Positions 58,056 to 64,000 of a DNA stretch of 64,000 bases are shown here, one piece after another. How positions within the stretch are numbered: position 1 is the first letter of the stretch; each line of letters begins with the position of its first letter. The DNA comes from an uncultured Ruminococcus sp. Lineage in GTDB: Bacteria > Bacillota > Clostridia > Oscillospirales > Acutalibacteraceae. The translations under genes and the position numbers were made by a program. The notes beneath the pieces were generated by a model, which saw only the letters and a list, made by a program, of their open reading frames with translations, did no database searches and had not been told where the DNA came from. Location of the stretch: contig CACYFH010000004.1 in assembly GCA_902773635.1 (NCBI GenBank), positions 55,050 through 119,049 on the forward strand, given 5' to 3'.

Positions 58056-59552
58056 ATGCATGACAACGTTAAAATATCGCGGAAAGTAAAGTTTTTCTAT
58101 GGGTTGGGGGATTTGTCCGCCAATATTCTGCTTGCCGCATTTTCTTTTTATCTGCTGTTTTTCATGGTCAGCATCGGCGGGCTCAAACCGGCTCTTGCTT
58201 CTCTTGTCTTTTTGGTCGCAAAAATCTGGGACGCGATAACAGACGTGTGGATGGGACGGATCAGCGACAACACAAAATCCAAATTCGGAAAAAGACGCGT
58301 CTATATGATATTCGGAGCCGTTCCGTTCGGATTGATGTTCATCATATTATGGCTCTGCCCCTTTTCCGTCGAGACGTCTCAATTCATTAAGTTCCTTTAT
58401 TATCTGATGGCGTATTGCCTGTTTAACACCACATATACGATCGTGTACGTTCCGTATAACTCGCTCACGGCAAATATCACGGACGATTACGACCAGAGAA
58501 GCAGCTTGACGACCGCAAGAATCGTGCTCGCCAACGTGGGGCTGATACTGGGCGCGGCTTTGTTCGGACTGTTTGCCGGAGACAATACCGTATTCTCGGA
58601 TCTGTTTGTTGACGCCGGATACTCCCGGTTTGAAGCGATAAAAAACTCATATCTGGTATCGAGCGCGATATTCGGCCTTCTTGCCAGCGTGACAATGCTG
58701 ATCTCCGGCCTGAATGTCAAAGAAAGATATACGGGCAACGAAGAGAAAAACCCGTACGGACTGTTCAAAACTCTGTCTCAGTTCATTAAAATGAAGGAGT
58801 TCAGATACACGACAGCGTATTATCTGACCAGTATGCTGGGATTCGATATCCTCTTGGCGTTGTTTATGTTTTATATCCAGGACAGTCTCGGATATGCGCC
58901 CGACGGTATCCTTTCAATGGTTTTCGTCGCGATTCCCTTGCTTGTGGCGATGGCGACATCTGTAGTTTGGGACAAGCTGTCGGCGAAATATGAAAAACAC
59001 AGAGTGTATTTGTTCTCGGTGATAGTCACCTCCATCGGGCTGATAATCGCTCTGCTCGTCCCTTCGTTCAAAGGAGAAATGTATCAGTCCGCCTCCGCTT
59101 CGATGGGAGAACTGCTTTCATCCGGCACTACGATCATTCTGACGCTGGCGGTATTTGTAGTCGGGTGCGGAATGAGCGGCATCCAGATCCTCCCATACGC
59201 TTCCATTCCGGATATCGTCGAACTCGACGAATATACATACGGAATCCGGAGAGAAGGCGCATATTACGGTGTGCAAAGCTTTATCTACAAGCTTTCAAAC
59301 GGCGTCGCGCTTGCGCTGGTATCTCTTCTTCTGCAGCTGTTCCAGTATAAAGAGACCCCATTCCTGGATGAGGGAACGGGCGAAGTCGTTTACTCATTCG
59401 TACAATCTCAAACGGCACAAGATGCAGTCAGAATCATCTTCTGTGTTCTTCCGGCAGCAATATTCGTTATTTCGATAATATGCGCTTATAAAGCTAATAT
59501 GGGAAGAAACAGATTTAATGAAATAAAAGAAGAATTGGCTAAAAGGAGATAA
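58056..59552 (+). CDS. GPH-family (glycoside-pentoside-hexuronide) cation symporter
   Basis: A 498-residue MFS-type sugar:cation symporter with about 12 helices. Signatures: KVKFFYGLGDLSANILLAAF, WDAITDVWMGRISDNTKSKF-type cytoplasmic loop with GKRR, YVPYNSLTANITDDYDQRSS, and SIPDIVELDEYTYGIRREGA in the second half. The ATG at 58056 follows GAGGAGG; the frame at 58020 lacks a site. Directly downstream of the FGGY kinase, forming a sugar uptake and phosphorylation pair. The sugar cannot be read from sequence. Confidence 0.92.
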   Translation: MHDNVKISRKVKFFYGLGDLSANILLAAFSFYLLFFMVSIGGLKPALASLVFLVAKIWDAITDVWMGRISDNTKSKFGKRRVYMIFGAVPFGLMFIILWLCPFSVETSQFIKFLYYLMAYCLFNTTYTIVYVPYNSLTANITDDYDQRSSLTTARIVLANVGLILGAALFGLFAGDNTVFSDLFVDAGYSRFEAIKNSYLVSSAIFGLLASVTMLISGLNVKERYTGNEEKNPYGLFKTLSQFIKMKEFRYTTAYYLTSMLGFDILLALFMFYIQDSLGYAPDGILSMVFVAIPLLVAMATSVVWDKLSAKYEKHRVYLFSVIVTSIGLIIALLVPSFKGEMYQSASASMGELLSSGTTIILTLAVFVVGCGMSGIQILPYASIPDIVELDEYTYGIRREGAYYGVQSFIYKLSNGVALALVSLLLQLFQYKETPFLDEGTGEVVYSFVQSQTAQDAVRIIFCVLPAAIFVISIICAYKANMGRNRFNEIKEELAKRR

Positions 59553-59578
59553 AAACAAAAAACCGAAAGGAGAACAAA

Positions 59579-59956
59579 ATGAAAATCACGACATTCAATC
59601 CGCTGATTATTACGAGGGATCCCGACACAGCGATCGAGCTTTTCGAAAAGCTGGGATTCAAACAGCACCATGTAAAACAGAATATCAGCGAAATAAAAAC
59701 CACGGACGTTCGCATGAAGGACGATAACGGCTTTTATGTTGACATTGTGCAAGGTGACGGAGAGTACACGATGATCCGCGTCAATGTGGATGATTTCGAT
59801 GAAGCGATCGAATTCTTCATGTCTCATGGCTTCAGAAAGCCGCACCATGAAAGAGCGCACAAAACCGTTGATACCGGATCTTCCAGATATACCATGGTGG
59901 TTTCACCGTCCGGTTATATACTGGCAGTTTCGCAGCATATCAAAGATAATGATTAA
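59579..59956 (+). CDS. VOC-family (glyoxalase/bleomycin-resistance fold) protein 1
   Basis: A 125-residue protein of the vicinal oxygen chelate superfamily, starting MKITTFNPLIITRDPDTAIE and containing YTMIRVNVDDFDEAIEFFMS and SRYTMVVSPSGYILAVSQ. The first-strand His typical of metal-binding VOC enzymes is replaced (FNP), so it may be non-enzymatic or metal-independent. First of three tandem paralogues with 15-20-base gaps and strong AAAGGAG-type ribosome sites. Confidence 0.85.
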   Translation: MKITTFNPLIITRDPDTAIELFEKLGFKQHHVKQNISEIKTTDVRMKDDNGFYVDIVQGDGEYTMIRVNVDDFDEAIEFFMSHGFRKPHHERAHKTVDTGSSRYTMVVSPSGYILAVSQHIKDND

Positions 59957-59971
59957 AAGAGGAGCATAAAC

Positions 59972-60343
59972 ATGAGAATAACAACATTCAATCCGCAGAT
60001 ATTCACAAAGAACGCCGATCCGATCGTAGACCTGTTTGAGGGATTAGGCTTTCAAAAGCGCCACGACCAAGAGGGGATCGGCGAATTGAATGTGGAAGGC
60101 ATCCGAATGAAGAATGAGGACGGCTTTTATCTGGATATTTCTTGCCCGGATACCAACCTTCCGCGCGATATGGTAGGCATCCGCATGAACGTGGATGACT
60201 TTGACAGCGCGTATCAGCTTCTTCTGGAACACGGTTTCAAAAATGTCTACGGTGAAAAGACCGTTGACACCGCTACCAGCAGATCGGCGGTGCTGATCTC
60301 TTCTTCCGGATTCGGTATCAATCTGATTCAGCACAAAAAATGA
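59972..60343 (+). CDS. VOC-family protein 2
   Basis: A 123-residue paralogue of the flanking genes, with ITTFNPQIFTKNADPIVDLF, GIRMNVDDFDSAYQLLLEHG and SRSAVLISSSGFGINLIQHK. It shares the N-terminal FNP in place of a metal-ligand His. The internal diversity between the three copies (roughly half identical by eye) argues for an old duplication and functional divergence. AGAGGAGC precedes the ATG by about seven bases. Confidence 0.85.
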   Translation: MRITTFNPQIFTKNADPIVDLFEGLGFQKRHDQEGIGELNVEGIRMKNEDGFYLDISCPDTNLPRDMVGIRMNVDDFDSAYQLLLEHGFKNVYGEKTVDTATSRSAVLISSSGFGINLIQHKK

Positions 60344-60363
60344 TTTGAAAAGGAGATAACCCC

Positions 60364-60750
60364 ATGAAAATCACAACGTTTAATCCCATGATCGTTACAA
60401 AAAACGCTGAGGCGACCATTGCTCTCTTTGAGGCTCTCGGTTTTGAGCGCCGCCACACCAAGACCGGTATCAACGACCATGTCACCAGCGTCATTATGAA
60501 GTATACGGGCGAGGACGGCAAGGAGTTCCGTGTCGCCGTTACCGAGGCTCCCGTGCCGCAGGATATCACATCGATCGCAATGAATGTCCGCGACTTCGAC
60601 GAGGCGTATCAGCTGCTCGAAGCGAAAGGCTTCAAGAACGCTCAAGGCGATAAGGTCACCGATACAGGCTCCTCTAAAGCCACGATGATGGTATCCCCGT
60701 CCGGCTTCTCAATCAGTATCAGCGAACATATCAGAAAAGAAGAAGAATAA
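60364..60750 (+). CDS. VOC-family protein 3
   Basis: A 128-residue third paralogue: MKITTFNPMIVTKNAEATIA, TKTGINDHVTSVIMKYTGE, SIAMNVRDFDEAYQLLEAKG and SKATMMVSPSGFSISISEHI. It has an inserted Asp-His-Val segment absent from the other two. AAAGGAG precedes the ATG. It ends the co-oriented run that begins at 48,759; a weak hairpin GCGCTCTGC/GCAGGGCGC follows the stop. Confidence 0.85.
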   Translation: MKITTFNPMIVTKNAEATIALFEALGFERRHTKTGINDHVTSVIMKYTGEDGKEFRVAVTEAPVPQDITSIAMNVRDFDEAYQLLEAKGFKNAQGDKVTDTGSSKATMMVSPSGFSISISEHIRKEEE

Positions 60751-62012
<1,262 letters not shown>

Positions 62013-62566
62013 GTGCATTTTGCGGATTGTGCCATATTAGGGTAAACACTCGGATGAAATCTAAACTCGCGCCACAGGCGATTTGTGAGCATTTGTGAAG
62101 GGGTTGTGCAGCAGAAGTAACATGCGCGCTATCTGTTAGAAAAAAGCACAAAGAGCAGGAGCAGATGATTGGTGTATCATCTGCCCCTGCCCTTGTAGTT
62201 GTGTAGCAAAATAAAAATTGTTTGTCGCTCGTCCTCATCGGCTGTACTCGGTAGACGCATCCGGTAGGTGCGCCTTGACCTCGTTTTGCCGTTCGTCCTC
62301 TCCCCACCGCATAGGGATGCGTCGGGGACCCCATTACCTCTCTCGAGGTGTTGGTATGTTACCTTACATATCTTAAAATTGCAAGTGTTTATTTTAAAAA
62401 AGTTCGTCAAAAAATGAGCAGACTAACAAAGAACAAGGCAACCGGTATCAGTTGAACAAAAAAAGAACTTTTTGTTTCAAAGCTATTGACAACAGATTAC
62501 AAATATGTTATTCTTTCAATATTAGAACATTCTGTTTCAAAGTTTGATTTGTAAGTTGGTGAGTTA
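62013..62566. other. Non-coding gap: hairpin, GC-rich segment and regulatory region of the repressor gene
   Basis: Contains GCAGGGGCAGATGAT/ATCATCTGCTCCTGC on the minus strand with a T-run (62135-62190), a GC-rich segment with CCCCACCGCATAGGGATGCG (62310-62330), and two operator-like repeats plus a promoter upstream of the LexA-like gene. No protein-coding signal is visible. Confidence 0.5.
62465..62543 (+). promoter_or_regulatory. Promoter and two operator-like repeats of the LexA-type repressor
   Basis: TTGACA (62486-62491), 17-bp spacer, TATTCT (62509-62514). It is flanked by two copies of AGAACWTTYTGTTTCAAAG, at 62465-62483 and 62524-62542. GAACA...TGTTT is close to the Gram-positive SOS box. 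The placement on both sides of the promoter suggests autorepression. Confidence 0.68.
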
Positions 62567-63172
62567 ATGGGTAAGAAAAGAACCGATAGATACAGCGGTA
62601 TCGTTGAATATATCAATCAGTATTACGCTGAGAATATGCGCTATCCTTCCGTCAGAGATATCGTAGCGGGTACCGGAGTTCCGCTCTCTTCTGTCCATCG
62701 TTATCTCAAAGAGATGAATGATAACGGCGTGCTTCAATATGACGGTCGAAGAAGCATTAATACAACAGAGATGAGAATGGAACGCCCTTCGAGATATATG
62801 AAAGTGCTTGGCTATGTCGCTTGCGGCGAAGGTCAGGAGGAAGAAGAAAGCGTTATCGAATACATCCGTATGCCGGAAAGTATCGTTGGCAAAGGTGAAT
62901 TCTTCGCGCTGATCGCAAAAGGTGAATCCATGATTGACGCGGGTATTTATCCCGGAGATTATGTCATTGTCAGACAGCAGAATACCGCCGACGTCGGAGA
63001 TTATGTTGTCGCTCTGTATGAGGGAAAAAATAACCTTAAACTTCTTCAAAAAGAGGATGACAAATATATTCTCAGCTCCTGCAATAAGGATAAGGAAATG
63101 TTCCCGGATATCTATCCCGAAGATTTAAAGATCCAAGGTGTTGCAGTTTGCGTTACACATAAACTGAAATAG
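62567..63172 (+). CDS. LexA-like self-cleaving repressor
   Basis: A 201-residue S24-family protein. The N-terminal winged helix (PSVRDIVAGTGVPLSSVHRY) is followed by an autocleavage site VACGEG (Cys86-Gly87, the Cys-Gly form also seen in UmuD) and the Ser-Lys dyad: Ser121 in AKGESMIDAGIYPGDYVIV and Lys158 in YEGKNNLKLL. It sits on a mobile element and is probably its SOS-responsive switch rather than the host LexA. The frame starts at ATG 62567 with only a weak GGTGAG site. Two operator-like repeats flank its promoter. Confidence 0.9.
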   Translation: MGKKRTDRYSGIVEYINQYYAENMRYPSVRDIVAGTGVPLSSVHRYLKEMNDNGVLQYDGRRSINTTEMRMERPSRYMKVLGYVACGEGQEEEESVIEYIRMPESIVGKGEFFALIAKGESMIDAGIYPGDYVIVRQQNTADVGDYVVALYEGKNNLKLLQKEDDKYILSSCNKDKEMFPDIYPEDLKIQGVAVCVTHKLK

Positions 63173-63352
63173 TTTATTACAACTGAATAAATGAACGAAT
63201 AAGTGGTCGTTAGTTTTGAGAAGAAGTCATCCTGCATCGGAGATCTGTTCCGAGAAGGAATAGGTATCCGGCGCGGGATATTTTCATCTTAGTTTATTCG
63301 CACATACATTCTATAAACGGATTTGTTATATGAATCAGAGAAAGGAGAGTCA

Positions 63353-63781
63353 ATGATAAATCATCCTAAGAAAGATATCGTTCAGATAGCTTTACGTCCC
63401 GGATTTGTTATCATCCCGCGCGAGTTCTTTACGCTCAAGATGAGCGCGAATGAGTTCCGTATCTACATTGTTTTGCTGACATATGAGGATCGCAAAACAC
63501 ATACCTGTTATCCGTCGCTGTCTACGCTTGCGAAAGCGGCGGGAGTCACTAAAAAGACCGCTATGAAGTGTGTTCATATGCTCGAGGAAAAGAGATTGAT
63601 TGACATCAAACACACAAAAATGTATGCGAAGGACGGCTCTGTTCTCAACGGTAATCTCGAGTATCATTTCAACCCGATCTCATGGGCTGTGCGGTATCAG
63701 AATGAAAATAAGCTGAGAGAGTCCGCAAGGATTCAGCAAATCTGTAAGAAGCGCAAGAGGTTTGCTAAACGTTCGGCATGA
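63353..63781 (+). CDS. Winged-helix (HTH_36-type) protein, replication-initiator-like
   Basis: 142 residues. A wHTH resembling replication or mobile-element regulators: PREFFTLKMSANEFRIYIVL, then CYPSLSTLAKAAGVTKKTAM and KCVHMLEEKRLIDIKHTKM (recognition helix and wing), and a basic C-terminal tail (KKRKRFAKRSA). The ATG at 63353 follows AAAGGAG by six bases. It lies between the LexA-like gene and a possible oriT, typical of the conserved start of Clostridia integrative elements. The exact role is inferred. Confidence 0.75.
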   Translation: MINHPKKDIVQIALRPGFVIIPREFFTLKMSANEFRIYIVLLTYEDRKTHTCYPSLSTLAKAAGVTKKTAMKCVHMLEEKRLIDIKHTKMYAKDGSVLNGNLEYHFNPISWAVRYQNENKLRESARIQQICKKRKRFAKRSA

Positions 63782-63950
63782 TTATTATGGGCTCTTTTAG
63801 AGCGCGCTTAGGGGAAGCAGGTAAAAGCGGGGGTCGCTTACGTGGCTTCCCCCGCCGATTACATCGGACGGCAGAGCCGACCGTTTCGCCGTTCTTTAGG
63901 GTTTTCCTTAGGTGGGTTGCTAAAGGGTCGTCCCGATTTGGAGGTTTTAG
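63782..63950. other. GC-rich palindromic region, candidate oriT
   Basis: Contains GCGGGGG-TCGCTTACGTGGCTT-CCCCCGC (63828-63856), GGACGGCAGAGCCGACCG and CGTCCCG motifs, upstream of a small gene start at 63951. On Clostridia integrative elements this position precedes relaxase-accessory genes. No nic site could be identified by eye. Confidence 0.4.
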
Positions 63951-64000
63951 ATGAAAAAGAACAGATTCAATACCTATCTTGACGAGGATTTAAGTAAGAA
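63951..64000 (+). CDS. Start of a gene cut by the right edge
   Basis: ATG at 63951 preceded by GGAGGTTTTAG; the visible product is MKKNRFNTYLDEDLSK. It resembles the beginning of small ribbon-helix-helix or MobC-like proteins of mobile elements, but 16 residues are too few to decide. Confidence 0.5.
   Translation, partial: MKKNRFNTYLDEDLSK

Overview
The window is chromosomal DNA from a spore-forming, fairly GC-rich Firmicute. A member of the gut Oscillospirales/Ruminococcaceae group is the best guess, from a complete spoIIAA-spoIIAB-sigF operon, type III glutamine synthetase, the one-subunit GlyRS and the short ProRS; the species cannot be named. It falls into two unlike halves.

Positions 1 to about 45,950 are compact housekeeping DNA. 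They hold uraA and pyrR with a PyrR-type RNA attenuator; an ACT-domain protein; a DMT exporter; an operon of membrane protein, PP2C phosphatase and a YkuD-like protein that lacks its catalytic Cys; acpP; glyS; a tRNA-type methyltransferase, rsmI and folC; the sporulation sigma-F operon; an ECF sigma/membrane-protein pair; metA; proS; a full histidine operon (yerC/hisR, fused hisZ-hisG, hisD, C, B, H, A, F, IE and the phosphatase hisK); dapF; glnN; a BMP-type nucleoside ABC transporter; pnuC; a PTS-IIC-like permease; a glycerol operon (glpK, two FAD oxidoreductases, DUF1667) with a four-helix-bundle gene inserted in it; and a 2-hydroxyacid dehydrogenase.

This half is crowded with interspersed repeats. 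The commonest are elements with inverted arms made of TTAGGAA-like heptads around a variable core: a CATTGCGAGG-type palindrome, a GGCGGACGC-type core, or a GGGTGTGGGC-type core. Some arrays begin exactly at stop codons (AAT-TAG). Two have a gene-sized payload: one frames the four-helix-bundle gene, and one is split at a hairpin tip by a 1.1-kb AT-rich RHS-like cassette. A smaller palindrome is nested in three copies of the CATTGCGAGG core at nearly the same position.

From about 47,250 to the right end these repeats are absent and base composition is lower, suggesting imported or differently evolving DNA. First come decayed fragments: a leader-attenuator without its gene, a glycerophosphodiesterase 3' end and small ORFs. 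Then follows a co-oriented cluster: a DMT permease, a MATE transporter with a degenerate GHKL tail, a STAS protein, a membrane SpoIIE/RsbU-type phosphatase, an RsbW-type GHKL protein, a second MATE-GHKL protein, a HAD phosphatase, an FGGY kinase with a damaged 5' end, a GPH-type symporter and three tandem VOC proteins. It looks like a partner-switching circuit joined physically to transporters and is the best candidate for an undescribed system. The right edge carries mobile-element genes: a C-terminally truncated serine recombinase, a LexA-like repressor with two operator-like repeats, a winged-helix protein, a possible oriT and the start of a further gene.
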